Source of the DNA: Gonatopus flavifemur
Taxonomy: Eukaryota > Arthropoda > Insecta > Hymenoptera > Dryinidae
DNA length: 64,000 bases
Direction of reading: 5' to 3'
Assembly (NCBI GenBank): GCA_018340375.1
Contig: JAFFJZ010000007.1
Location: 372,001-436,000 of the forward strand
Positions 20,898 through 30,419 of this stretch are shown here, piece by piece. Within the stretch, counting starts at the first letter, position 1, and each line of letters opens with the position of its first letter. The notes below the pieces were generated by a model. It was given only the letters and a program-made list of their open reading frames with translations. It was not told the DNA's origin and made no database searches. The position numbers and the translations under genes were made by a program.

Positions 20898-22005
20898 TGA
20901 AATTAAAATGAATAATCAATTAGAAAATTACTGAAGTGAAATCTAGGATTGGAATTAGAATTATTTACCTATCGATGAACACTTCCTTTTGTTGGCTGTC
21001 AGGTTTATTAATCCTACGCAGTGAGCTTTTTCTCTTATTGTTGTATAACTTTGACATAAACAGCCATGCGCATTATATGCGCATTTTTATATTCGCGTTT
21101 TGGTTCGGTGAGTGTAACAACTTTCTTTTAAATATGCTCGGAACAATTGATGGAGACTTTCAGCAAACTCTTCGAATCTTTTTGCACTTATACTATACAA
21201 AAAAAGTTTTGTTTAATCATCACAGAACTCAGTAAATGCGTTTCTGTGAATTCATGTAAAAATGAATAGTTCCATATATTGCTGAAATTTGAATGGTTTG
21301 TCGGAACAAATTTTGTACAAAATATGAAAAAATCTAATTCTAAATTTACAAAGGTATATGAAAGCTGATTCTCTCGAACGAAATATGAAGATTATACAAG
21401 TGATGGAAAAAAATGGAGATACATCAACACTCCAATGTTTAGGTTTTCAACTATGAATTTGTTTCATTCAACGAGTTGAACTTCAACGAGATTGATTTTA
21501 CTCACTCATATGAACGTGTGCGTTTGATTTCGTGATACACAATAAGTTTTGAAACTGAACGTGAAGAGAAAAATGTTCGATGTATGATTTCAGTTAAATT
21601 TTGCTCCAAACTCGGGGGACCTTTTTGGTTGTGCGCGTGTGTGTGTGTGTGTGTGTGTTCCTATTATCCGATCGTTATGAAATTTTTACCACAGTCATGT
21701 GCAGTGTCGATATTGGTCCCATATAAGTTTTAACCTGATCGTTACAGGAGAACGGGAGGAATGAGGGGGAATGTTCTGCAAATTCGTGATTTTTGCGACC
21801 ACGTTCCGGTTATGATCCCATAGTGCTCCCATATAAGTTTCATCACAATCGGTTGAGAAAAGTGGAAAAAGAGTCTTCAGCAATCTGCATTATTTAACTA
21901 TGTTTTCAAAAGTTCAATCATAATTGATTGATTAGGAACGAGGAAGCCGTGTGCCAATTGGCAAAGTTTTTTCTAGATTTTCTTGATTTTATTCATGATC
22001 TTATA
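20898..22005. other. Unassigned sequence with a GT microsatellite
   Basis: Non-coding as far as I can see. It includes a (GT)n tract at 21636-21658. The provirus target site lies at its end. Confidence 0.45.
21636..21658. repeat. (GT)n microsatellite
   Basis: About eleven uninterrupted GT units. Confidence 0.9.
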
Positions 22006-22009
22006 AGAT
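22006..22009. other. Target-site duplication AGAT, left
   Basis: AGAT directly precedes the left LTR and is repeated directly after the right LTR at 41040-41043. A 4-bp duplication is the usual size for gypsy-type integrases. Confidence 0.85.
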
Positions 22010-22191
22010 TGTCACGTCCAGAGATATTCGAAGAATATTTCTTTCAATGACATATGGAAGGGATTAATATGAAATATCAATACCTAAAAATATAAGTTCC
22101 CCTATTTTACGTCATGGACAAGGATGGGGAGAAACAGAACAGTTGAAAAAGGAAAGTTGAAATAACGACAGTGAATTACAATAAAAACAAT

Positions 22192-22197
22192 TTTATT
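22192..22197 (-). terminator. Polyadenylation signal AATAAA overlapping a stop codon (3' LTR)
   Basis: On the minus strand the last codons of the 131-residue ORF read GAA TAA, and the following bases complete AATAAA, so signal and stop overlap. Cleavage would fall near 22170 and set the R/U5 boundary. Inference from sequence only. Confidence 0.65.
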
Positions 22198-22588
22198 CAG
22201 AAAGACATTTGAATAAATCGATATAAGATCGTTCGTTTTCCGTCAAACTCAACAATTTCAGATCAGAGTCTGAGATTTCAGTATATTTACCTAGTAATGA
22301 AATACAATTTATGCAATCAAAAAACTCCTTATTACTGATTCGACAACTATTGCATTTATCGATGTGATAGAATTTCTTGATTAATCTAGCCTGATATTCT
22401 TCTAATTTTTGTATTTTCTTTAATATATATATCTGGAGTCGATTGGATCGAGAGGTATTCCTTTCCAAAGATTCGAGGAGTCGCTTCGAAACCTTATTAT
22501 TAGACTTATTCTTTTCTATTGATTTGTTAATCAATTTAATCTTTTCATTCACGAAAATAAGTCTCTTGAATATCTCTAGATCCAACAT
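22193..22588 (-). CDS. LTR-encoded ORF-b, 131 residues (3' LTR copy)
   Basis: The ATG lies at 22586-22588. The first 85 residues are Lys/Glu/Leu-rich and predicted coiled coil. Then comes the zinc-type pattern CNSC-x9-CINC followed by SLLGKYT. The C-terminal 55 residues align without gaps to ORF-a (22635-22982) with 19 identities by my count, including all four Cys and the LL-x-KYT motif, so the pair arose by duplication. The protein is the same in both LTRs. I recognise no named family; nucleic-acid or protein binding through the Cys cluster is plausible. It is the second ORF after the LTR promoter and its stop overlaps AATAAA. Confidence 0.72.
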   Translation of the reverse strand: MLDLEIFKRLIFVNEKIKLINKSIEKNKSNNKVSKRLLESLERNTSRSNRLQIYILKKIQKLEEYQARLIKKFYHIDKCNSCRISNKEFFDCINCISLLGKYTEISDSDLKLLSLTENERSYIDLFKCLSE

Positions 22589-22634
22589 CGAGAGAAAATA
22601 TAAATATATGAAAAGAAGGTGAGGAAGAATAGAA

Positions 22635-22982
22635 TTAGAACAATGATTTATTCATATGAATGTGCACCAATTCCTTACGTGTTAAATTCATTTGCTCTAA
22701 CTCGTCACTGTGGAATTGAGTGTATTTTTCCAATAAATCTACACAACGTTTGCATTTGTAAAATTCTACCTTGGTTAATTTACAAATACGACATCTATTT
22801 ATTTGTCTCTTTTCCAATACTTTGTAAGATTGTTCACAAGATTCTAATTTCTTCCTTTCCTTCCTTAAACCACACCAGATTTTATAAGCTATTTTAGAAT
22901 CTAAATTATTTCGAAGCAACTTTGTTTCTCGGATCTTGATACGATCTTTTAAAAGCTCAATTTCAGGTTTTAATTCATTCAT
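22635..22982 (-). CDS. LTR-encoded ORF-a, 115 residues (3' LTR copy)
   Basis: The ATG lies at 22980-22982. Residues 1-65 are highly charged and coiled-coil-like (ELLKDRIKIRETKLLRNNL). They are followed by CRIC-x9-CKRC, then DLLEKYT and an acidic tail. It precedes ORF-b by 46 nt in another frame, so expression of both from one RNA would need splicing, reinitiation or separate transcripts. The sequence is the same in both LTRs. It lies about 760 nt downstream of the inferred start site, inside R. The function is unknown; small cysteine-rich accessory proteins of complex retroviruses are an analogy only. Confidence 0.72.
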   Translation of the reverse strand: MNELKPEIELLKDRIKIRETKLLRNNLDSKIAYKIWCGLRKERKKLESCEQSYKVLEKRQINRCRICKLTKVEFYKCKRCVDLLEKYTQFHSDELEQMNLTRKELVHIHMNKSLF

Positions 22983-23058
22983 ATTCCATTACTAGAATAC
23001 ATACATGGTCTTGTTTGGTATTACTTTAACTGTTATAGTCTCTAATTAACAGTTGCGA

Positions 23059-23280
23059 GATTCCAGCCAACTGAATTTCCCACAACTACCAATTTTTGAC
23101 ATTCAAACAATTACTCGTGTGATTCCAGCCAACTGAATTTCCCACGAATAATCGTAAGTGAGTTAAATTTGGAATTACCAATTAATATGTGAGACTCCAG
23201 CCAACTGAATTTCCCACACAATTAATTGGTGATAGACTCAATTGACATCTGAGAAATTCTAGCCAACTAGATTTTTCCAA
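23059..23280 (-). repeat. Four-copy repeat in R (3' LTR), about 62-bp spacing
   Basis: TTCCAGCCAACTGAATTTCC occurs at about 23061, 23123 and 23196, with a degraded fourth copy near 23256. The copies sit just upstream (minus strand) of ORF-a, in the transcribed leader. Confidence 0.8.
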
Positions 23281-23460
23281 GTAGTCAATTTTCGTCACTA
23301 TGGGGTTGAATTTTAGAAGACAATGTATTCGAATATGAGATGAAACAAAGTTGCTCAATACACAAATTGAAATGGAATTATTACGATTTCTTCACTCAGT
23401 CAAATTTTCACTTACGAAGAGAAAATCCAAAATATGGCACAATAATCCTTGGAAGAAACA

Positions 23461-23680
23461 CAAAATATTTGAAACACCTTGAAAAAGAAGTACAAAATAT
23501 TTCTAACACTTTTGAAAAGAAACACAAAATATTTCTAACACTTTGGAAAGAAATACAAAATATTTCTAACACTTTGAAAAGAAATACAAAATATTTCTAA
23601 CACTTTGAAATGAAATACAAAATATTTCTAACACTTTGAAATGAAATACAAAATATATCTAACACTTTGAAAAGAATTTA
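23461..23680 (-). repeat. 31-bp tandem repeat in R (3' LTR)
   Basis: Seven copies of a 31-bp unit with the core CAAAATATTTCTAACACTTT have period 31-32. The period is half that of the neighbouring 62-bp repeat. A plus-strand 86-codon frame across it is an artefact. Confidence 0.85.
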
Positions 23681-23741
23681 ACTTGAACACTTTGAAATTT
23701 TGTAAGAAGAACGTTGAGCGCGAGGTGAAAACTGGAGCGGA

Positions 23742-23776
23742 GACTGACTTTTGGGCCCAATGCATGGGTTTTTATA
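23742..23776 (-). promoter_or_regulatory. Core promoter in 3' LTR: TATA box and TCAGTC initiator
   Basis: On the minus strand TATAAAAA occupies 23776-23769 and TCAGTC occupies 23747-23742. The first T of TATA is 31 bp before the initiator A (23745), the spacing expected for insect TATA/Inr promoters. In this LTR it would drive the LTR genes on their own. Confidence 0.75.
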
Positions 23777-24089
23777 CCATGAAAATCCATCATGGTGGAC
23801 TTGTTTTTGTAGATTAGAAAATGTACTTTGATCTATCGATGATGAATCCATGAACTGTCCTTATGACGCATCACAAGTACATGGTGTTCACTCGACGATG
23901 TCTTATCTATCGCGTGAAGTTTGGGTGAAAGTTCGCACTACAGTCTAGAATACGTGAAATGAATTTCACGATTGAACATTCTTTAATAGCAAATGAGTAC
24001 CAATTATTCTTATATAGTAAAATGTGTTATTTAATTTATTCGTTTGCTGGAAAGTATGTTCAATGCATTTAAAAGGAACGAGAACGTAT

Positions 24090-24710
24090 AATATATATAT
24101 ATATATTGAATATGAATATGTATATAGAATATTTATGCGTGAATATGTACATTGAATATTATGTAGAATATTCGTGTACGAATATGTATATGGAATACTA
24201 TATAGAATATTCACGTATGAATATGTACATTGAATATTACGTAGAATATTCATGTACGAACGTGTATATTGATTACTATATGCAATACTTACGTATGAAC
24301 ATGTATATGGAATATCATAGAATATCTATGCATGAATATGCACATCGAATATCTCATAGAATATTCATGTACGAATATGTACATTGAATACCATATAGAA
24401 CACTCACGTATGAATATGTATGCATGAATATGCACATTGAATATTTTGTAAAATATTCACGTGTGAACATGTATATAGAATATTATAGAATATTTATGCA
24501 TGAATATGTACATTGAACATTATGTAGAATATTCATGTATGAATATGCATATTGAATACAAATATGTATATTGAATATTGCATAGAATATGCATATGTAT
24601 GTCGAACATTGCATAGAACATGCACGTTGTGTATTACATAGAATATGCACATCGGACATTATAGAATATTACATAGAATGCAAGATATTCACATGAATAT
24701 GAATATTGAT
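24090..24710 (-). repeat. AT-rich degenerate tandem array in U3 (3' LTR)
   Basis: Some fifteen degenerate units of roughly 40 bp have the core GAATATGTACATTGAATATT alternating with TAGAATATTCATGTACG. The unit contains GAATATTC-type dyads. It sits upstream of the promoter, in the position of an enhancer or insulator. The 93-95 codon frames across it are artefacts. Confidence 0.8.
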
Positions 24711-24779
24711 CATTATATTTATGTGTGAAGCATAAGTGTAACATGTTTATAATTAACGAAAAAAAACGATTTCGTCACA

Positions 24780-24788
24780 CCTCCGCCC
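24780..24788 (-). other. Polypurine tract candidate
   Basis: The minus strand reads GGGCGGAGG directly before the TGTGACG start of the 3' LTR. It is short and has one C, but it is in the required place for plus-strand priming. Confidence 0.55.
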
Positions 24789-24830
24789 GTGTTTGACAAA
24801 ACTTAGGAGAAGTTTTGGCACAAACCATGT

Positions 24831-25019
24831 TTATATTAGTCCATATGGTCGTTTACCAATCGAGTTTTCAACAGGTTGATTGGTTTGTTCATCATTAGCG
24901 TTGTTTGTGTTGAAAACTGTTCGAGGTTTCTTTGTACGTAGATTCATTGGTGTATATAGTTGTTGATCTCCCACTGGAGCGGAACAGGTAGGTTGGGTCG
25001 TGTTAATCTCTGGATACAT
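24831..25019 (-). CDS. Short ORF overlapping the env 3' end, 62 residues
   Basis: It starts inside the last codons of env in another frame and ends before the polypurine tract. The product is polar and Pro/Thr/Asn-rich (QLYTPMNLRTKKPRT) with no membrane segment. It may be a separate small protein, or an alternative cytoplasmic tail of env displaced by a frameshift; the shift needed has the opposite sign to those in gag-pol. I cannot decide. Confidence 0.4.
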   Translation of the reverse strand: MYPEINTTQPTCSAPVGDQQLYTPMNLRTKKPRTVFNTNNANDEQTNQPVENSIGKRPYGLI

Positions 25020-27003
25020 GTTGTTTTGCCTTTGGGGTTCTTTTTACGATGGTCACCTTTTCCTCGTCTAAGACAAATTTGACCTGTCTAAGAGGAATTA
25101 CTTCGTCGTATGTTTGGTTTGACCTGGTGGTTTGACTGGTACCTGCGGTCTGGTTACCACCTGTAGTTCGTGGATCTTCAGTTGGTCGTCCCCTGGCCAA
25201 ATGTAAAAGAAGATTTGTCAACGAGTCCCAGATTGATCCCAATAAAAAGACAGAGCAACCATAGATTGAATGCAATGCATAGGCATGGATTATGGTATCT
25301 ATAGCGGCTTTGGCTAATTTGAAGCAGAGATACACTCCAAATAATCCTGCGGTGGCTGAACCGAATGTAATAAAAGAATTCCAGATTTTATTGAAAGTCG
25401 TTTTAGCGATCTTCTGGAGTGCTTCTTCGTCCAACAGGTGCGTCATTGATAAACCTGTTGTAATTATTGGTTGTCCAGTCATCCCTCTAGCAACGGTATT
25501 TAATACAGCTGATCGTTCGATTGGAAACATAATATTTTCTCTCAATCGTTCTAAGTCTTCGGAAGAATAGATTCCGCTTGTTGCTAAATGTTTTGGATTA
25601 ATATATTTCCATGTTGGTTTGGTCATCGGCTTCATTTCTATTGGTGCAATGGTGAGTGTTGGTTGTGGTGTCATTTTGTACCATCCGTCTTCTAGGAAGT
25701 ACATTGGAGAAACAAACGAATTGCAATCGATTTGCGTTCCAATTTTCGTAATTATGTGAGTTCTGGGCTTTAAGAACATGCTGTTGTTATTCATCTTGAT
25801 AGGTAATTCGTGGTAACATTGTTCTGTTCTGTGAGTCACTACTTCGACGGGTATACATTTGATTATATGAACAACTTCTCCAGAAGGTACAGCCATATAC
25901 CCTGAATTTTTGATTAAATGGAACGCAAATTCATCCGGTGAATGAATTGCGTTTGTCAGAGCGTTTCTCAACACTTGTTGTTCCAACTGACATCTGTGTA
26001 ACAACATATCTCTGTACAAGCTGGTCATTTGTGTACGAATATGTCTCTCAACATACACGAATTTGGAGTTTAGGTACGTGAATATGTCGAGATTTTCTGT
26101 TTCGGTTCTTTTGGCTTTGGCGAAAGTTTCTCCTTTTTGAGTTTCTAATATGAACAGTTTGGGATGTTCTGTTCTGATGAGTGTGTAACCACAGATCATC
26201 TGTTCTCCGACTTTCGATAGGACGAAGGTTGTCCCTTGAGTCGCTACGGAGTATATTACACTTGGATCTCCGGCTTGGTCTTCAATTTTGTTGGATAATC
26301 CTTCGTAAATAATGTCATAATCGGAGAATCGGCATACATCTTGCGAACTTGGTGTCCAATATGTATATCCGTCCTCCATATCAGTGCAATGTCCGTCATT
26401 GTAATGGCAAGTGAGGCCAGTGTGTAATTTCAATTTGTTGTTATCCAAATCTACGACAGCGCGATATGATTTTAATGTAATTTTTACCAGCGCCTGTACT
26501 ATAACATCTTCCCATGTTCCATACGGGTCGGAATATTGGGATCCGGAACAAGATCCATCACTGGAGATGCTTCCAGCCAACGTGGAATGTCTTATGTTGG
26601 TTTGGTTGATTTTTAATCCAGTGATTACGTTGTTGTGCGTTAGGTACAAATTGCCAGTGTTATGCATCTCGTCGCATTGGGTGGCTCCGACTTCTTGCAT
26701 ATATTCAGCGAATCCATTGTTGACTGCTTTTGTGTATGAAAACGTTCCACATCTGGATATAGTTCTTTGGATAGTCATTTTACATTGTCTAACCAAAGTC
26801 CTATCGTATTTAGACAGCTGCAGCAATTGTATGGGTAGGCTCGTTACGTTGGATTTTGTTTCTTTAATTTCGCATTCACCAACATTTATCAGAGATATCG
26901 TGGTGATATTCAGATTTGGGGTTCCACAATCGTATCCAATTAGTCCGAAGACGACGAAGTTTCTCATCAAGATGCAAAAGATGAAAGCTCGAACTATTAT
27001 CAT
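25003..27003 (-). CDS. env: Envelope glycoprotein, 666 residues, chuvirus-type
   Basis: An intact frame. Residues 1-22 form a signal peptide, after which the mature protein starts YDCG. The ectodomain has about twenty Cys and many N-x-S/T sites (NIT, NVT, NQT). I see no furin-type RxxR site followed by a hydrophobic fusion peptide, which argues against the baculovirus F-like envelopes of classical errantiviruses. Residues about 542-603 hold two hydrophobic segments, including ALHSIYGCSVFLLG, then a 63-residue tail. From memory of the families, overall length, the YDCG start and the C-terminal membrane region fit glycoproteins of chuviruses (negative-strand RNA viruses), which other LTR elements have captured. 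That assignment is inference; the class as a surface glycoprotein is firm. Confidence 0.85.
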   Translation of the reverse strand: MIIVRAFIFCILMRNFVVFGLIGYDCGTPNLNITTISLINVGECEIKETKSNVTSLPIQLLQLSKYDRTLVRQCKMTIQRTISRCGTFSYTKAVNNGFAEYMQEVGATQCDEMHNTGNLYLTHNNVITGLKINQTNIRHSTLAGSISSDGSCSGSQYSDPYGTWEDVIVQALVKITLKSYRAVVDLDNNKLKLHTGLTCHYNDGHCTDMEDGYTYWTPSSQDVCRFSDYDIIYEGLSNKIEDQAGDPSVIYSVATQGTTFVLSKVGEQMICGYTLIRTEHPKLFILETQKGETFAKAKRTETENLDIFTYLNSKFVYVERHIRTQMTSLYRDMLLHRCQLEQQVLRNALTNAIHSPDEFAFHLIKNSGYMAVPSGEVVHIIKCIPVEVVTHRTEQCYHELPIKMNNNSMFLKPRTHIITKIGTQIDCNSFVSPMYFLEDGWYKMTPQPTLTIAPIEMKPMTKPTWKYINPKHLATSGIYSSEDLERLRENIMFPIERSAVLNTVARGMTGQPIITTGLSMTHLLDEEALQKIAKTTFNKIWNSFITFGSATAGLFGVYLCFKLAKAAIDTIIHAYALHSIYGCSVFLLGSIWDSLTNLLLHLARGRPTEDPRTTGGNQTAGTSQTTRSNQTYDEVIPLRQVKFVLDEEKVTIVKRTPKAKQHVSRD

Positions 27004-29707
27004 TTTGATGATAGTGTCGTTCTGAAAGCATAATGAGTTACTTTTGCCTTGGATGTGCTTTTCGTTTATATATATATTTTATGTTAAAAGTAGATTTGTT
27101 GCTAATTTATTTCTTATATAATTATATCTTCTAATTGGTTAGTCATTAATATGTATATATATATATATATGGGTTCTAATTTGATTATTCTATAGAAGGT
27201 TATATCATTTATATCTATTTGTTGTTGATGACATTTAAAGTTGTAAACTATATGATACATATATATATATATATATATTGTATTTTAGTATGATTTTTCT
27301 CTTTTTCATTTATATCCTCAATGAGTCTAGTTCAATTTTTCATTGACCCATCTCTTTGGAGTGTGCAGGTAGTAAGAAGAGCATAGTATTTTACTCCATT
27401 GACCTGCAGTAGTCTCTTAGTTGGATATACTCTGACTCATATCGGTCTGTTTGTAACCTTTGTTGATTCATTCATTGACTTTCTCGAGGAAAGTGGTAAT
27501 TGAATCGATTATTGGCTCTATTTAGACCTCATTGAACACAGGTGTTCATTGCGCGTTCAGGATCAATTGAGAGTTTCATTATGATGAATGATTATTTGAT
27601 TCCAAGTGAATGGATGAACTTACATAGATATGTAAATTCATGCATTCAAGACTTTGCATTATTTTTGGGTTTCACGTGGAGTTTTTTCTCTCCCCTTTTT
27701 TTGGTCCATTGAATTCAAGAAGAAATTAATCATAATTTGTTCTCGATTATCAGGGCACTTTGTTTTCTTGTCATATTGTGGCTGTTTTACGAGTCACAGA
27801 GACGAGTCACGTTTTGTGATTTGGATGTAGGATTTAATTATAAAATAGAAGAATTGAATATCGAATTTTTAGCATAAGATAAAGAAAATTGTTAAACTTA
27901 ATATTTGAATATTAAATAGAATTTGGATATATATAGAGTTTGAATATGAAACCTTAGACATAAAGTTTGAGTATGAAATTTCGAAATTTGAACATGAAAT
28001 TTGGATTAAAAAAAAAAAATCCTGAATATAAAAGCTTAGATATAGAGATTGAGCCTAAGATTTATGCTTAAAATTTGAGCTTGAATAAAAAAAAATTCGA
28101 ATATAAAATTTTGAGTATAAGATTCTTATGCGAAATTTGGAATAATAAAAAAAATTGAGTATAAAATATATATACATATATATAGAATTTGGAAATTTGG
28201 GTATACAAATTTTGAGTATAATATTTATATATAAAGTTTGAGTAAAAAAAAAAAAATGGTGAGTATGAAATTTAAAATTCTCGTAAAAAAATTTTTAATA
28301 TAATATTCCTATATAAAATCCGAATATAAAATTTGTGAGTATAATATTCCTATATAAATGTTGAAAATTTGAATATAAAAATTTGAGTACAATATTTCTA
28401 TATAAAATTTGAGTATAATATTCCTATATAAAAGTTGAAAATTTGAATATAAAAATTTGAGTACAATATTTCTATATAAAATTTGAGTATAATATTCCTA
28501 TATAAAATTTGAATATAATATTTCTTATATAAAATTTTGAGTATAAAATTTGAGTATAATATTTCTATATAAAATTTGAATATAAAAATTTGAGTAATAT
28601 TTCTATATAAAATTTGAGTATAAAATTTGAGTAATATTTCTATATAAAATTTGAGTATAAAATTTGAGTACAGTATTTCTATATAAAATTTGAGTATAAA
28701 AATTGAGTACAGTACTTCTATATAAAATTTGAGTATGATATTTCTATATAAAAATTGAGTATAAAATTTGAGTATAATATTTCTATATCAAATTTGAATA
28801 TAAAAATTTGAGTAATATTTCTATATAAAATTTGAGTATAAAATTTCAGTACAATATTTTTATATAAAGTTTGAGTATAAAATTTGAGTATTTGAATGTG
28901 AGATCTTGAATAAAAAATATATATAGATTATTTGATTATATATGTTTGAATGAGGAGTTGAATACAAGTTCATAATTTTGGAATGATGTATTGAAATGGG
29001 TTAGAAGTGTTTATCGAACGATTTTATATTGGTCCGATGATCCATCAAGTCTCTTACAGTGTATACCAGTTCGAGAACTTTTATATGGCTCATTGACTCA
29101 ACCTTTACAGAAAAGGATGGCTTATACGGACTGCCTATATGCATAAGAGAGAGAAAGGGCATGTTTCAGGATCTTTCTATTGAATCGGTCGCGCTGATTC
29201 ACAACTTCGTCGTGTCGATGCTGATCATGACCAATCCTTTCATTTCAGTCCACTGTTTTTTTTTATACATACATTCGTTTTCTCCCTTTTCTTGGATTAA
29301 GGAAAGTGAGGAGAGGGTAGGGTTTGATTCGAGAAAACAAAAAAAAATGAAGTGATGTTCAAATTTTTGGTTACAGTTAATTCACATAGATCTCAAAATT
29401 TATGTTTAATTTTTGTTCAACATCGTTTTATTATATGAACACGAGTAATATATAAGTGTGAGTAAAAAAATATATAATTGTGTGGTTTTATAAAAAATTT
29501 AATGTAAGATAAAAAAATGTTCGTATGGGGGATTTTGGTTATACTTCGTTATGATTTACTTTATAGTTTCAAATTTTATTGGGGAGTTGAACATAAATTA
29601 GTCACGTTAGGGTTCTTGTCGAGTAGCTTCTCACAAAAATGGCACTTCCCGGATGAAACTTTTGAGGAACCCCTTTGGGCCAGCAGGGTGTATGACCGAA
29701 TACACAC
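27004..29707 (-). repeat. Repeat-rich spacer between ORF-c and env
   Basis: 2.7 kb without a supported gene. 27060-27300 has several TA tracts. About 27890-28910 is a degenerate tandem array whose unit is close to TTGAGTATAATATTTCTATA, with period about 25-28 bp and some thirty copies. 28911-29707 is non-repetitive, and its plus-strand frames (29059-29355, 29517-29780) have no motif. The spacer may hold splice signals for env. Confidence 0.7.
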
Positions 29708-30118
29708 TCAAATAAGATATTGCTGGATAGTCAACTGTTGTTGCCAATCTAATGTTGGCATAAAAATTTCCTCATACTGATTCAGCAGCATTTCTAATTC
29801 GGGGTGCTCCTTGCACATTGGACAGTGGTTGATTTGCGTTCGGAAAATCAACTGATCATAGCATTTTACACAACACAGTTCGTATATGTCTTTATCAGAT
29901 TTTCTTACGACATGTTTCTCGCTGTATTCTTCACATTGCCTCTCTTCATTTTCTACACACCATCCACATATTATTCTATTCCTCTGGTGATGATATCTAT
30001 ACACTACAGTGTCTCCCAAATGGAAACACCATGGCCCGTAACTTTGATCATTGAATTTCCTTTTGCGGTTCGATGAATCGAAAAACTCGTTTAAATCGAG
30101 ACCCACTGGTAGAATCAT
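29708..30118 (-). CDS. ORF-c, cysteine-rich protein, 136 residues
   Basis: It is open upstream to 30145, but the first ATG is at 30116-30118. Cys pairs occur as CGWC, then CCVKC, then HCPMC, spaced like a RING or treble-clef zinc module (the last two pairs are C-x2-C-x12-C-x2-C), followed by HPELEMLLNQYEEI. The final part loosely recalls the CxxC-x9-CxxC-LL-x-KYT of ORF-a and ORF-b, so it might be a distant third relative. It lies between integrase and env, 302 nt after the pol stop. It is a probable accessory gene of unknown role. Confidence 0.6.
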   Translation of the reverse strand: MILPVGLDLNEFFDSSNRKRKFNDQSYGPWCFHLGDTVVYRYHHQRNRIICGWCVENEERQCEEYSEKHVVRKSDKDIYELCCVKCYDQLIFRTQINHCPMCKEHPELEMLLNQYEEIFMPTLDWQQQLTIQQYLI

Positions 30119-30419
30119 TCTGATTATTAGGTTTTTCACACACACAAAAAAAAAATGATAATAGTTGTGATTTTCGACAGTTAACAGGAGAACTTTGTTA
30201 TCCTGTATGATTTTTTAATGTTCGTATGGATTTTCAGAAGTTGGATTTGGACTGATGTCACTCTTCGGAAGTCGGATTCAAACTGATGGGCTGAGGGTTG
30301 TTCTAGTCTTGTTTTCGTTTAAAGAAAATAGGAAAATCCTGTACTTTGGATGTACAGTCATCGTTTGTTTGTACTCTTAGTCCTTCGGAATGATTCATCG
30401 GTCGAAGATAATTTGGGTT

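Larger units (their letters stand above)
22010..24779 (-). repeat. 3' LTR, 2770 bp
   Basis: The plus strand starts TGTCACG and ends CGTCACA, so the LTR has TG...CA termini. Compared with the 5' LTR I see one substitution (G at 23416 versus A at 39675) and two one-base homopolymer indels (a T run near 23095, an A run near 23820). U3 spans about 24779-23745, R about 23744-22170 and U5 the remainder, as inferred from the promoter and polyadenylation signals. Confidence 0.95.

Noticed and set aside
23461..23680. CRISPR-like array
   Set aside because: The units are directly adjacent with no variable spacers, and the context is an insect LTR.
24106..24387. Tyr/Met-rich 93-residue protein (also at 40366-40647)
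   Set aside because: It is the translation of the AT-rich U3 tandem array.
22010..24779. The 2.77-kb direct repeat (also 38270-41039) as a segmental duplication
   Set aside because: TG...CA ends, AGAT duplication, PBS, PPT and retroviral genes between make LTRs the better explanation.
25003..27003. Assignment of env to the baculovirus F-like class of classical errantiviruses
   Set aside because: I see no furin-type cleavage site followed by a fusion peptide, and the C-terminus has two hydrophobic segments and a long tail.
26411..27025. 204-codon plus-strand frame
   Set aside because: It lies opposite env and has no independent motif; it is an antisense shadow of a long real frame.
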